DNA of 40,541 nucleotides from Kluyvera intermedia. GTDB taxonomy: Bacteria; Pseudomonadota; Gammaproteobacteria; Enterobacterales; Enterobacteriaceae. The stretch is from positions 1 to 40,541 of the forward strand of contig NZ_JAKCNS010000018.1 of NCBI RefSeq assembly GCF_021440345.1, given 5' to 3'. A model generated the notes under the pieces. That model did no database searches. It was given only the letters and a program-made list of their open reading frames with translations, and was not told the origin of the DNA. A program made the position numbers and the translations under genes. Positions 21,302 to 30,668 of this stretch are shown in pieces. How positions within the stretch are numbered: position 1 is the first letter of the stretch; every line of letters starts with the position of its first letter.

Positions 21302-21975
21302 TCGAACTGGATAATCTGGTGGCGGGCTATGAAGGGATGGCGATTACACCATCCCTGAGCGGCGTGATCCCCAAAGGCAGTATGACGGCGATTGTTGGCC
21401 TGAACGGCTGCGGCAAATCCACTTTATTAAAAACGCTCGCTGGTTTTATTCCTCCGGTCAGCGGCGTTGTCCGCTGGATGCCGTCGCGGCCGGTCATCGG
21501 CTGGCTGGCGCAGCGACACTCGCTGGAGTCGCAGTTTCCACTGACGGTGCTGGATGTGGTGAGCCAGGGGGCGTGGCCGCAGGTCTCGCTGTTGCGCGGT
21601 CTGCGCAGCGATGTCCGCGAGCGTATTCGTGCAGCGCTGGTGCGGGTGGGGCTGGCTGCGCTTGCGAAAGCGCCAATAGAAGCGCTTTCCGGCGGCCAGT
21701 TTCAACGCATGCTCTTTGCCCGCGTGCTGGTGCAGCAAGCGCCGCTGGTGATGCTCGATGAACCTTTTACCGGTATCGACGAAGCGACCAGCCGCGACCT
21801 GATGGGCGTGATACAGGAAATGCATCAACAAGGGCAAACCGTCCTTGCGGTTCTGCATGACAACAAGCGCGTGGCCGAGTATTTCCCGGAGACGCTGCTG
21901 CTGACGCCGAACCATGCCTGTTGGGGACATACGGCTGAAGTTCTTCCGGCCTTTCAATCCGCGAGGCAGGCATGA
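21298..21975 (+). CDS. Metal (probably zinc) ABC transporter ATP-binding protein
   Basis: This cytoplasmic ATPase is part of a cluster-A (ZnuABC/MntABC-type) metal importer. The ATG overlapping the upstream peptide gives 225 residues. Walker A is GLNGCGKST, the signature LSGGQFQRMLFARVL, and Walker B LVMLDEPFTGID, with a switch histidine in VLHDNK. It is more like the AztA/ZnuC group than nickel or iron ATPases. With the Zur box upstream, zinc is the best guess. The main znuABC is normally elsewhere in such genomes, so this would be a second system. Confidence 0.87.
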   Translation: MIELDNLVAGYEGMAITPSLSGVIPKGSMTAIVGLNGCGKSTLLKTLAGFIPPVSGVVRWMPSRPVIGWLAQRHSLESQFPLTVLDVVSQGAWPQVSLLRGLRSDVRERIRAALVRVGLAALAKAPIEALSGGQFQRMLFARVLVQQAPLVMLDEPFTGIDEATSRDLMGVIQEMHQQGQTVLAVLHDNKRVAEYFPETLLLTPNHACWGHTAEVLPAFQSARQA

Positions 21976-22835
21976 TCTGGCATACCTTTTTTCAACCGTT
22001 TATTGAGTTCGGTTTTATGCGCCGGGCGCTGGTGGTTTGCCTGGCGCTTTCTTTAAGTACCACGATCCTCGGCGTCTTTTTGCTGCTGCGGCGGATGAGT
22101 CTGATGGGCGATGCGCTGTCGCACGCAATTTTGCCCGGCGTGGCGGTGGGCTATCTGGTGAACGGGATGTCGCTATTAGCAATGACCGTTGGCGGGTTTA
22201 TCGCCGGGATCGTTGTCGCGTTGGTGGCAGGGTGGGTGAGCCGACGTACCCCGCTCAAAGAGGACGCCAGCTTTGCCGGTTTCTATCTTGGATCGCTGGC
22301 GCTGGGCGTCACGCTGGTTTCACTGCGCGGTTCCAGCGTCGATCTCCTGCATCTGCTGTTCGGTTCGATTCTGGCGGTGGATAACGACGCGGCGCTGTTC
22401 GTGGCGGGAGTCGCCAGCCTGACGCTTATCTGCATCGCTCTGTTTTACCGTGGGCTGGTGAGTGAAGCGTTCGACAGCGACTGGCTGCAGGTTAACGCTC
22501 GTTGGTTGCCGGTGGCGCTGCACGGCCTGTTTCTGGCGCTATTGGTATTGAATCTGGTGGCCGGATTCCAGGTGTTGGGCACGCTAATGGCGGTGGGCGT
22601 GATGATGCTGCCGGCCATCGCAGCGCGCTGCTGGGCGCGAACGTTGCCCACTATTTTGCTACTGGCGGCGGGGATTGGCAGCGTATGTGCGTGGCTGGGA
22701 TTGAGCCTGTCGTGGGCGGCGAATCTGCCCGCCGGGCCATCTATCGTCCTTACCGCCAGCGGCGTCGTTTTTGTTTCGGTATTTTTTGGCACGCATAGCC
22801 GCCTGACCGTTGGCTGGCGAAAATTAATGGGATGA
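21972..22835 (+). CDS. Metal ABC transporter permease (ABC-3 family)
   Basis: This inner-membrane channel of the importer has 287 residues and about eight hydrophobic segments. The family stretch RRMSLMGDALSHAILPGVAVGY is intact, as is LGTLMAVGVMMLPAIAARCWA near the C-terminus. The start overlaps the ATPase stop by four bases. The family includes ZnuB, MntB and SitC/D. Metal choice comes from the Zur box and binding protein, not from the permease. Confidence 0.9.
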   Translation: MIWHTFFQPFIEFGFMRRALVVCLALSLSTTILGVFLLLRRMSLMGDALSHAILPGVAVGYLVNGMSLLAMTVGGFIAGIVVALVAGWVSRRTPLKEDASFAGFYLGSLALGVTLVSLRGSSVDLLHLLFGSILAVDNDAALFVAGVASLTLICIALFYRGLVSEAFDSDWLQVNARWLPVALHGLFLALLVLNLVAGFQVLGTLMAVGVMMLPAIAARCWARTLPTILLLAAGIGSVCAWLGLSLSWAANLPAGPSIVLTASGVVFVSVFFGTHSRLTVGWRKLMG

Positions 22836-22845
22836 GGGGAAAGTG

Positions 22846-23724
22846 ATGAAACGTAGTGGAATGATTCTGGCGCTGGCGTTAGGCCTGGTGGCACAAGGGG
22901 CGATGGCAAAAACGCTCAACGTCGTCAGCAGTTTTTCGGTGTTAGGCGATATGGTGCAGCAGGTGGGAGGGGAGCACGTACATGTGGATACGTTGGTCGG
23001 CCCGGACGGCGACCCGCACACGTTTGAACCATCTCCTAAAGATAGCGCGCTACTCAGCAAGGCGGATGTAGTGGTGGTGAATGGCCTGGGTCTGGAGGGA
23101 TGGCTGGACCGGTTGATCAAAGCTTCTGGATTTAAAGGTGAGCTGGTTGTCGCTTCAACCGGCGTGAAGACTCATATGCTGGATGAAGACGGTAAAGCAG
23201 TGACCGACCCGCATGCATGGAATAGCGCGGCAAACGGCGCGCTGTATGCACAGAATATCCTTAATGGGCTGGTGAAAGCCGACCCGCAGGACAGCGCGAC
23301 GCTGAAAGCCTCCGGTGAGCGCTATATCGGCCAGCTTAATGAGGTGGACGGCTGGGCAAAAAAACAGTTTGATGGCATCCCACAGGCTAAGCGTAAAGTG
23401 TTGACCAGCCACGATGCGTTTGGCTATTTCTCTCGTGCCTACGGTGTGACTTTCCTGGCTCCACAGGGGCTGTCATCGGAAAGCGAAGCCAGCGCCGCAC
23501 AGGTGGCCGCGCTAATCTCGCAGATTAAAGCCGACGGCGTGCACACCTGGTTTATGGAGAACCAGCTCGATCCGCGCCTGGTGAAGCAAATTGCCACGGC
23601 GACGGGTTCCCGGCCGGGCGGTGAACTGTATCCGGAAGCGCTGTCGAAACCGGGTGGCGTGGCGGATAGCTATGTGAAAATGCTGCGTCATAACGTTGAG
23701 CTGATCGCGGCCAGCATGCGCTAA
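22846..23724 (+). CDS. Periplasmic metal-binding protein (cluster A-I, zinc-type)
   Basis: This protein delivers metal to the permease. The ATG gives 292 residues, with GAGGGG upstream. A signal peptide MKRSGMILALALGLVAQG ends at AMA, so export to the periplasm is expected. Typical metal-ligand segments are GDPHTFEPSP, TDPHAWNS and TSHDAFGYF. The long His-rich loop of ZnuA is absent, which makes it closer to AztC/TroA-type proteins. With the Zur box, zinc is likelier than manganese, but ligands alone do not decide. Confidence 0.88.
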   Translation: MKRSGMILALALGLVAQGAMAKTLNVVSSFSVLGDMVQQVGGEHVHVDTLVGPDGDPHTFEPSPKDSALLSKADVVVVNGLGLEGWLDRLIKASGFKGELVVASTGVKTHMLDEDGKAVTDPHAWNSAANGALYAQNILNGLVKADPQDSATLKASGERYIGQLNEVDGWAKKQFDGIPQAKRKVLTSHDAFGYFSRAYGVTFLAPQGLSSESEASAAQVAALISQIKADGVHTWFMENQLDPRLVKQIATATGSRPGGELYPEALSKPGGVADSYVKMLRHNVELIAASMR

Positions 23725-23728
23725 GCAC

Positions 23729-23753
23729 AACCGGCCCGAAAAGGGCCGGTTTT
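23729..23753 (+). terminator. Rho-independent terminator after the metal transporter operon
   Basis: AACCGGCCC pairs with GGGCCGGTT around a 5-base loop and is followed by a short T-run, directly after the binding-protein stop. It abuts the stop of the convergent 82-residue gene and may serve both sides. Confidence 0.8.
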
Positions 23754-24002
23754 CTATTGCCCGTGTGGTTCATTGCGTAGCGCATGGATGATTTTGTTTT
23801 GCTTAAAACCCATCACCAGGCTGCTCATGCCGAGCAGGGTTTCTATCCCTTCATACAATAGATTGAATGGCCGGGTGAAAAAATGCATGACAACGGTCAG
23901 CAATATGCAGATACCGCAGGCAATTAAAATGTTGCGTAGGCGTATGGCCTTATTGAGTGTAGTGGTGTTGGGAGCTGTGCTAATCATTCCTGATAACCTC
24001 AT
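23754..24002 (-). CDS. Small membrane protein of unknown function (82 aa)
   Basis: I do not recognise this protein. AAGGAAGG stands 7 bases before the ATG, a near-ideal ribosome site and the main reason for preferring this strand over an overlapping plus-strand frame. Two likely membrane helices are visible (NILIACGICILLTVVMHFF, about residues 24-42, and LLYEGIETLLGMSSLVMGF, about 48-66), with a basic tail HALRNEPHGQ. It converges on the metal transporter operon and shares its terminator. No link to zinc is shown. It has no counterpart in the E. coli mltB-pncC interval as I remember it. Confidence 0.6.
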   Translation of the reverse strand: MRLSGMISTAPNTTTLNKAIRLRNILIACGICILLTVVMHFFTRPFNLLYEGIETLLGMSSLVMGFKQNKIIHALRNEPHGQ

Positions 24003-24187
24003 GGCGGAGCCTTCCTTGTGTCGTCTGATTGTGCCACTCGCGCTAGCGGGCTGCTATCTGAAAACGTCGAATTAGCGCACCGTTGCCATTTTCTGAATCC
24101 CCCTCGTAAAATTGTTATCCCGTCCCCATATCTCCCCTGAAAGTGCTATCTTTGATGGCCTCTTTATCTGGCGAAAGCGGAGCGATA

Positions 24188-24681
24188 ATGACAGATTCCG
24201 AATTAATGCAGCTGAGCGAGCAGGTTGGCCTGGCGCTTAAAGCGCGCGGGGCAACGATGACCACCGCAGAGTCCTGCACCGGCGGCTGGATTGCCAAAAC
24301 GATCACCGATATTGCCGGTAGCTCCGCGTGGTTTGAACGCGGCTTTGTGACCTACAGTAATGAAGCCAAATCGCAGATGATTGGCGTGCGAGAGGTGACG
24401 CTTTTGCAGCACGGCGCGGTCAGCGAGCCGGTGGTGGTTGAGATGGCAATTGGTGCGCTGCGTGCAGCGCGCGCCGACTACGCGGTATCCGTAAGCGGTA
24501 TTGCCGGGCCTGATGGCGGCAGCGCAGAAAAGCCGGTGGGAACCGTGTGGTTTGGCGTCGCCAGCGCTAACGGGCAGGGCGTTACTCAGCGCGAATGCTT
24601 CTCTGGCGACCGGGAATCGGTGCGCCGACAGGCAACGGCTTATGCGCTAAATCTTCTCTGGCAACAATTTCTACAAAACAC

Positions 24682-24685
<4 letters not shown>
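24188..24685 (+). CDS. pncC: Nicotinamide-nucleotide amidase PncC
   Basis: PncC converts nicotinamide mononucleotide to nicotinic acid mononucleotide, recycling NMN released by DNA ligase. The ATG at MTDSELMQLSEQ, after GGAG, gives 165 residues, the E. coli length. It is a stand-alone CinA C-terminal domain, with TTAESCTGGWIAK (about residues 24-36), GFVTYSNEAK and SGIAGPDGGS. Its stop codon lies within the recA -35 element and one base before the SOS box, the same arrangement as in E. coli. Confidence 0.95.
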
Positions 24686-25824
<1,139 letters not shown>

Positions 25825-25848
25825 TAATCTCAGAAATCAGAATTAAAC

Positions 25849-25873
25849 AAAGGGCTGCTTATGCAGCCCTTTT
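25849..25873 (+). terminator. recA terminator (partial, before recX)
   Basis: AAAGGGCTGC/GCAGCCCTTT with a 4-base loop, continuing into TTTT. In E. coli some transcripts read through the same element into recX. Confidence 0.9.
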
Positions 25874-25894
25874 GCATTTATTGGCTGGAAGAGA

Positions 25895-26395
25895 ATGACT
25901 GAAACTACCCCGCGCCGTTCTGCCTATGCTCGCCTATTAGATCGCGCTATCCGCATTCTGGCGATGCGTGACCATAGTGAACAGGAACTGCGGCGCAAAC
26001 TGACCGCCCCGGTGATGGGGAAGAACGGGCCTGAGCCGATTGATGCGCCGCCGGAAGAGGTCGAAAAAGTCGTCGCCTGGTGCTTTGAAAATCGCTATCT
26101 CGACGATGGCCGGTTTGTGCAGCAGTTTATGGCCGGACGCAGCCGTAAAGGCTACGGGCCCGCACGAATTCGCCAGGAGCTGGGGCAAAAAGGCATTGCC
26201 CGTGAGGCCATTGAGCAGGCGATGCGCGAGTGCGAGGTTGACTGGATGCAGCTGGCGCGCGACCAGGCGTTACGAAAATATGGCGACCCGCTACCGACCG
26301 CCTTTACGGAAAAGGTCAAAATCCAGCGCTTTTTACTCTATCGCGGCTATCTGATGGAAGATATCCAGGAAATATGGCGAAATTTTGCTGATTGA
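25895..26395 (+). CDS. recX: RecX, regulator of RecA
   Basis: RecX binds RecA filaments and limits their extension and ATPase activity. The 166 residues match E. coli RecX. It is built of three-helix repeats, with [17 protein letters not shown] near the N-terminus and [18 protein letters not shown] in the middle. It sits 21 bases after the recA terminator, so expression probably comes from read-through. Confidence 0.95.
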   Translation: MTETTPRRSAYARLLDRAIRILAMRDHSEQELRRKLTAPVMGKNGPEPIDAPPEEVEKVVAWCFENRYLDDGRFVQQFMAGRSRKGYGPARIRQELGQKGIAREAIEQAMRECEVDWMQLARDQALRKYGDPLPTAFTEKVKIQRFLLYRGYLMEDIQEIWRNFAD

Positions 26396-26524
26396 CCGCA
26401 CTGGGGATTTTACTTCCCTTTAAAGAAAACTTATCTTATTCCCACTTTTTCCGTCCGGCGCAGGTGGTTTTTTCAGCCACTCGCGTCTGCGACGAATATC
26501 CCTTAGCTTGATTTCAGGATAATT

Positions 26525-29152
26525 ATGAGCAAGAGCACCGCTGAGATCCGTCAGGCGTTTCTCGACTTTTTCCATAGTAAAGGCCATCAGGTAGTCGATA
26601 GCAGCTCCCTGGTGCCGCATAACGACCCTACTTTGCTGTTTACCAATGCCGGGATGAACCAGTTCAAGGACGTGTTCCTCGGTCTAGACAAACGTAACTA
26701 TTCACGCGCGACCACGTCGCAGCGTTGCGTACGTGCGGGCGGTAAACACAATGACCTGGAAAACGTCGGTTATACCGCACGCCACCACACTTTCTTCGAA
26801 ATGCTGGGTAACTTCAGCTTCGGCGACTACTTTAAACACGATGCAATCCAGTACGCATGGGAACTGCTGACCGGTGAAAACTGGTTTGCCCTGCCGAAAG
26901 AGCGTCTGTGGGTCACCGTGTATGAAACCGATGACGAAGCTTACGAAATCTGGGAAAAAGAAGTTGGTATCCCGCGTGAGCGCATTATCCGTATCGGCGA
27001 CAATAAAGGCGCGCCGTTCGCATCGGATAACTTCTGGCAGATGGGTGACACCGGTCCATGCGGCCCGTGCACCGAGATTTTCTTCGATCATGGCGACCAC
27101 ATCTGGGGTGGCCCTCCGGGAACCGCGGAAGAAGATGGCGATCGCTATATTGAGATCTGGAACATCGTCTTCATGCAGTTTAACCGTCAGGCTGACGGCA
27201 CCATGGAACCGCTGCCGAAGCCGTCCGTGGATACCGGCATGGGCCTGGAGCGTATTGCCGCAGTCCTGCAGCACGTTAACTCTAACTATGAAATCGACCT
27301 GTTCCGCAAGCTGATTGACGCGGTCGCCAAAGTAACGGGCGCTACCGATCTGGGTAATAAATCCCTGCGCGTCATTGCGGATCATATTCGTTCCTGTGCG
27401 TTCCTGATTGCCGATGGTGTTATGCCGTCAAACGAAAGCCGTGGCTACGTGCTGCGCCGCATCATTCGTCGCGCAATCCGTCACGGCAACATGCTGGGCG
27501 CGAAAGATACCTTCTTCTACAAGCTGGTTGGCCCACTGATTGAAGTGATGGGTACTGCCGGCGAAGAACTGAAACGTCAGCAGGCTCAGGTTGAGCAGGT
27601 GCTGAAAACGGAAGAAGAGCAGTTTGCTCGTACGCTGGAGCGCGGTCTGGCTCTGCTCGATGAAGAGCTGTCTAAACTTTCTGGTGATACGCTGGGTGGT
27701 GAAACCGCCTTCCGTCTGTATGACACCTACGGCTTCCCGGTTGACCTGACGGCGGACGTTTGCCGTGAGCGTAACATCAAGGTTGATGAAGCTGGCTTTG
27801 AAGCGGCAATGGAAGAACAGCGCCGTCGTGCGCGTGAATCCAGCGGTTTCGGTGCTGACTACAACGCAATGATTCGCGTTGACGGAACATCTGAATTTAA
27901 AGGCTACGACCATCTGGAACTGAACGGTAAAGTGACCGCGCTGTTTGTTGATGGTAAAGCGGTAGAGTCTATCGCTGCGGGCCAGGAAGCGGTTGTTATT
28001 CTTGACCAGACGCCATTCTATGCAGAATCCGGCGGCCAGGTGGGCGATAAGGGTGAACTGAAAGGCGCGGGCTTTAGCTTTGCGGTCAGCGACACCCAGA
28101 AATACGGCCAGGCTATTGGTCATCTCGGTAAGCTGTCTACCGGCGCGCTGAAAGTTGGCGATGCGGTACAGGCAGACGTTGATGATGCACGCCGTGCTCG
28201 CATCCGTCTGAACCACTCTGCAACGCACCTGATGCACGCAGCGCTGCGCCAGGTACTGGGTACGCACGTTGCGCAGAAAGGCTCGCTGGTTAACGACAAA
28301 ATCCTGCGCTTCGACTTCTCCCATAACGAAGCCATGAAAGCGGAAGAAATTCGCGAGGTTGAAGATCTGGTCAATGCCCAGATTCGTCGCAACCTGCCAA
28401 TCGAAACCAACATCATGGATCTCGAAGCGGCAAAAGCGAAGGGCGCTATGGCGCTGTTTGGCGAGAAATACGATGACCACGTGCGCGTACTGAGCATGGG
28501 CGATTTCTCAACTGAGCTGTGCGGCGGTACCCACGCTTCACGTACCGGTGATATCGGTTTGTTCCGCATCGTTTCTGAATCCGGTACGGCGGCTGGTGTG
28601 CGTCGTATTGAAGCGGTAACGGGTGAAGGCGCGATTGCGACTCTGCACGCGCAGAGCGACCGTTTAAGCGATATTGCTCAGTTGCTGAAGGGCGATAGCC
28701 ATAACGTTACTGAAAAAGTGCGTACCGTGATTGAACGTACCCGTCAGTTGGAAAAAGAGCTGCAGCAGCTTAAAGAGCAAGCGGCGGCCCAGGAAAGTGC
28801 GAATCTTTCCAGCAAAGCTGAGACGATCAATGGTGTGAATCTGCTGGTGAGTGCGCTTGAAGGCGTTGAGCCTAAAATGCTGCGTACCATGGTCGACGAT
28901 CTGAAGAACCAGCTAGGTTCTGCGATTATCGTCCTGGCGACGGTTGATGAAGGTAAGGTTTCTCTGATTGCAGGCGTGTCTAAGGATGTGACCGACCGTG
29001 TGAAAGCAGGGGAACTGATTGGTATGGTCGCCCAGCAGGTGGGCGGTAAAGGGGGCGGTCGTCCGGATATGGCGCAAGCTGGTGGTACCGACGCGTCTGC
29101 TCTCCCTGCTGCATTGGCCAGCGTGAAAGGCTGGGTAAGCGCTAAATTGTAA
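26525..29152 (+). CDS. alaS: Alanyl-tRNA synthetase
   Basis: AlaS charges tRNA-Ala and edits Ser- and Gly-tRNA-Ala. It has 875 residues (E. coli 876). The class II catalytic core is N-terminal ([20 protein letters not shown], and [12 protein letters not shown]). The editing domain has [13 protein letters not shown] and [11 protein letters not shown], which bind zinc. A C-terminal coiled-coil/C-Ala domain (about 720-875) includes [15 protein letters not shown]. In E. coli AlaS represses its own gene; I cannot point to the operator in the 129-base gap upstream. Confidence 0.98.
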   Translation: MSKSTAEIRQAFLDFFHSKGHQVVDSSSLVPHNDPTLLFTNAGMNQFKDVFLGLDKRNYSRATTSQRCVRAGGKHNDLENVGYTARHHTFFEMLGNFSFGDYFKHDAIQYAWELLTGENWFALPKERLWVTVYETDDEAYEIWEKEVGIPRERIIRIGDNKGAPFASDNFWQMGDTGPCGPCTEIFFDHGDHIWGGPPGTAEEDGDRYIEIWNIVFMQFNRQADGTMEPLPKPSVDTGMGLERIAAVLQHVNSNYEIDLFRKLIDAVAKVTGATDLGNKSLRVIADHIRSCAFLIADGVMPSNESRGYVLRRIIRRAIRHGNMLGAKDTFFYKLVGPLIEVMGTAGEELKRQQAQVEQVLKTEEEQFARTLERGLALLDEELSKLSGDTLGGETAFRLYDTYGFPVDLTADVCRERNIKVDEAGFEAAMEEQRRRARESSGFGADYNAMIRVDGTSEFKGYDHLELNGKVTALFVDGKAVESIAAGQEAVVILDQTPFYAESGGQVGDKGELKGAGFSFAVSDTQKYGQAIGHLGKLSTGALKVGDAVQADVDDARRARIRLNHSATHLMHAALRQVLGTHVAQKGSLVNDKILRFDFSHNEAMKAEEIREVEDLVNAQIRRNLPIETNIMDLEAAKAKGAMALFGEKYDDHVRVLSMGDFSTELCGGTHASRTGDIGLFRIVSESGTAAGVRRIEAVTGEGAIATLHAQSDRLSDIAQLLKGDSHNVTEKVRTVIERTRQLEKELQQLKEQAAAQESANLSSKAETINGVNLLVSALEGVEPKMLRTMVDDLKNQLGSAIIVLATVDEGKVSLIAGVSKDVTDRVKAGELIGMVAQQVGGKGGGRPDMAQAGGTDASALPAALASVKGWVSAKL

Positions 29153-29170
29153 TAATGATAATCGCATGCG

Positions 29171-29199
29171 GGCGCCTTAACGTTATATGTTACGGCGCC
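29171..29199 (+). terminator. Hairpin after alaS
   Basis: GGCGCCTTAAC and GTTACGGCGCC pair with one mismatch around a short AT loop, 19 bases after the alaS stop. There is no long T-run, so termination may be partial. Confidence 0.5.
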
Positions 29200-29336
29200 T
29201 TGCATATGCGGTACTGATAACGATAAAGTCAGGTTGAAGTCATGTAAATCGGCTAGACTTACATTTAACAGAATGTGATGCCGTGACTGCTTACACGTAA
29301 GGTGTTTGTCATCGCTGACCTTTTGGCGTTATATGA

Positions 29337-29393
29337 TGGAGAATGCCGGGATACAGAGAGACCCGACTCATTTAATCTTTCAAGGAGCAAAGA
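29337..29393 (+). promoter_or_regulatory. csrA leader with GGA motifs over the ribosome site
   Basis: The leader has GGA at 29338, GGGA at 29348 and AAGGAG at 29382-29387, the last being the ribosome site itself. E. coli CsrA represses its own translation by binding such GGA motifs. A TATGAT -10-like element ends at 29337. Confidence 0.55.
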
Positions 29394-29579
29394 ATGCTGA
29401 TTCTGACTCGTCGAGTTGGTGAAACCCTCATGATCGGAGATGAGGTCACTGTGACAGTTTTAGGGGTAAAGGGTAACCAGGTACGCATTGGCGTAAACGC
29501 CCCGAAAGAGGTCTCCGTTCACCGTGAAGAGATCTACCAGCGTATCCAGGCTGAAAAATCCCAGCAGTCCAGTTACTAA
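29394..29579 (+). CDS. csrA: Carbon storage regulator CsrA
   Basis: CsrA is a dimeric RNA-binding protein that controls translation and stability of mRNAs for glycogen synthesis, motility and biofilm. The 61 residues appear identical to the E. coli protein as I remember it. It begins [18 protein letters not shown] and contains [12 protein letters not shown], which carries the conserved RNA-contact arginine (Arg44). CsrB/CsrC sRNAs normally sequester it; none are in this window. Confidence 0.98.
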
Positions 29580-29585
29580 GTTCTC

Positions 29586-29610
29586 GCGTCTCACCCAGCG
29601 GGTGAGACGC
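29586..29610 (+). terminator. csrA terminator hairpin
   Basis: GCGTCTCACCC and GGGTGAGACGC form a perfect 11-base stem with a 3-base loop, 6 bases after the csrA stop. The T-run (ATTTTT) is 10 bases further on. Confidence 0.75.
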
Positions 29611-29640
29611 AACTCTCCAGATTTTTCGCGTTAATCTCTC

Positions 29641-29670
29641 TCTTCTTTCCTCTTCTTTCCTCTTCTTTCT
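29641..29670. repeat. Tandem repeat, 3 copies of TCTTCTTTCC
   Basis: Three adjacent 10-base units; the third ends in T instead of C. They lie in a pure pyrimidine run that extends through flanking TCTCTC on both sides. Confidence 0.9.
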
Positions 29671-29837
29671 CTCTATTCGCCATTTCCGTCACGCTAATCT
29701 CTCTTTGTACCGCTTTTTCTTCATCTCGTTTTACGACGCTAATCGCAATTTATCTGTTGATAAAACGCCCATTTTGCCTTTTTAAACGCCTTATTGCGTG
29801 TGAAATGTGCAATCGATAAAAATCTGCGGAAAATTGT

Positions 29838-29865
29838 TTGACTTATAAGTCCCAGAAAGTAATAT
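29838..29865 (+). promoter_or_regulatory. tRNA cluster promoter
   Basis: TTGACT and TAATAT are 16 bases apart, followed by a GC-rich discriminator (GTGCGCC) of the stringently controlled stable-RNA type. A/T-rich sequence upstream would suit an UP element. Confidence 0.75.
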
Positions 29866-29928
29866 GTGCGCCACGCAGCGACGAGAAGCTCTTAACGAGA
29901 AACTCGAAGCACTCGCAAGAGGCGTGTT

Positions 29929-30021
29929 GGTGAGGTGGCCGAGAGGCTGAAGGCGCTCCCCTGCTAAGGGAGTATGCGGTCAAAAGCTGCATCCGGGGTT
30001 CGAATCCCCGCCTCACCGCCA
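29929..30021 (+). tRNA. serV: tRNA-Ser (anticodon GCT)
   Basis: This 93-base class II tRNA begins GGTGAGGTGGCCGAGAGGC and ends with an encoded GCCA. The anticodon GCT is at 29963-29965. The long variable arm is evident. It matches E. coli serV in sequence and place, after csrA and before arg tRNAs. Confidence 0.97.
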
Positions 30022-30024
30022 TTT

Positions 30025-30101
30025 GCATCCATAGCTCAGCTGGATAGAGTACTCGGCTACGAACCGAGCGGTCGGAGGTTCGAATCCTCCTGGATGCACC
30101 A
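30025..30101 (+). tRNA. tRNA-Arg (ACG), copy 1
   Basis: A 77-base tRNA starting GCATCCATAGCTCAGC, with anticodon loop CTACGAA and encoded CCA. It starts 3 bases after tRNA-Ser. It corresponds to the E. coli argV/Y/Z/Q family; the acceptor pair C6-G67 of E. coli is shifted to a pair with T here (GCATCCA...TGGATGC). Confidence 0.96.
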
Positions 30102-30162
30102 TCTTTTACTTTGTACGGCATTAGCGGTATAGAGTATCAGTAGTAAAGCAGTAAATCCTGAT

Positions 30163-30239
30163 GCATCCATAGCTCAGCTGGATAGAGTACTCGGCTACGA
30201 ACCGAGCGGTCGGAGGTTCGAATCCTCCTGGATGCACCA
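30163..30239 (+). tRNA. tRNA-Arg (ACG), copy 2
   Basis: Identical by eye to copy 1 over all 77 bases. It is preceded by a 61-base spacer. Confidence 0.96.
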
Positions 30240-30299
30240 TCTTTTACTTTGTACGGCATTAGCGGTATAGAGTATCGGCAGTAAAGCAGTAATCCTGAT

Positions 30300-30376
30300 G
30301 CATCCATAGCTCAGCTGGATAGAGTACTCGGCTACGAACCGAGCGGTCGGAGGTTCGAATCCTCCTGGATGCACCA
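30300..30376 (+). tRNA. tRNA-Arg (ACG), copy 3
   Basis: Identical by eye to copy 1. It is preceded by a 60-base spacer nearly the same as the one before copy 2. Confidence 0.96.
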
Positions 30377-30435
30377 TCTTTTACTTTGTACGGCGTCAGC
30401 GGTATAGAGTACCGGCAGTAAAGCAGTAATCTGAT

Positions 30436-30512
30436 GCATCCATAGCTCAGCTGGATAGAGTACTCGGCTACGAACCGAGCGGTCGGAGGTTCGAATCCTC
30501 CTGGATGCACCA
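30436..30512 (+). tRNA. tRNA-Arg (ACG), copy 4
   Basis: Identical by eye to copy 1. It is preceded by a 59-base spacer. No clear terminator hairpin is seen in the following 100 bases. Confidence 0.96.
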
Positions 30513-30588
30513 TCTTCTCAAAATCCCAAAAACTTCCCTTTCTGCAGTATCTCATTTATTTCTGAACGTTAAATTCACACTTTTCTCA

Positions 30589-30615
30589 TTGGCAACCTAT
30601 TCTTTCCTCTATAAT
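30589..30615 (+). promoter_or_regulatory. Putative sigma70 promoter of the BON lipoprotein gene
   Basis: TTGGCA (30589-30594) and TATAAT (30610-30615), spacing 15, lie about 54 bases before the ATG. The -10 is consensus; the spacing is slightly short. Confidence 0.5.
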
Positions 30616-30668
30616 TTATCGCTGTATACGCCCATTTTTCGGCGACATTACTGCAAGGAGAGAAATCC

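Larger units (their letters stand above)
29580..29928. other. Gene-free interval between csrA and the tRNA cluster
   Basis: This 349-base stretch holds the csrA hairpin, a pyrimidine-rich tandem repeat (29641-29670), scattered copies of CG(T/C)TAATCTCTCT (29628 and 29691, and a partial one at 29736), an A/T-rich segment and the tRNA promoter. I see no convincing reading frame on either strand. Confidence 0.7.
30025..30512 (+). repeat. Tandem array of tRNA-Arg plus spacer
   Basis: The unit is the tRNA plus a spacer starting TCTTTTACTTTGTACGGC. Successive tRNA starts are 138, 137 and 136 bases apart. The differences are single-base losses at the spacer 3' end (GTAAATCCTGAT, GTAATCCTGAT, GTAATCTGAT). 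Spacers also differ by a few substitutions. Confidence 0.95.

Noticed and set aside
23773-24075. 100-codon plus-strand frame overlapping the 82-residue minus-strand gene
   Set aside because: No good ribosome site and it starts inside the terminator region's downstream flank. The minus-strand frame has a strong site and coherent helices.
27428-28480. 350-codon minus-strand frame inside alaS
   Set aside because: Shadow of alaS; all alaS motifs are intact in the plus frame.
30025-30512. Possible CRISPR-like array (regular repeats and spacers)
   Set aside because: The 77-base repeats are complete tRNA genes with cloverleaf and CCA, and the spacers are near-identical, unlike CRISPR spacers.
30195-30555. 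Open frames on the minus strand across tRNA-Arg copies
   Set aside because: They are translations of repeated tRNA sequence and produce repeats of the same peptide.
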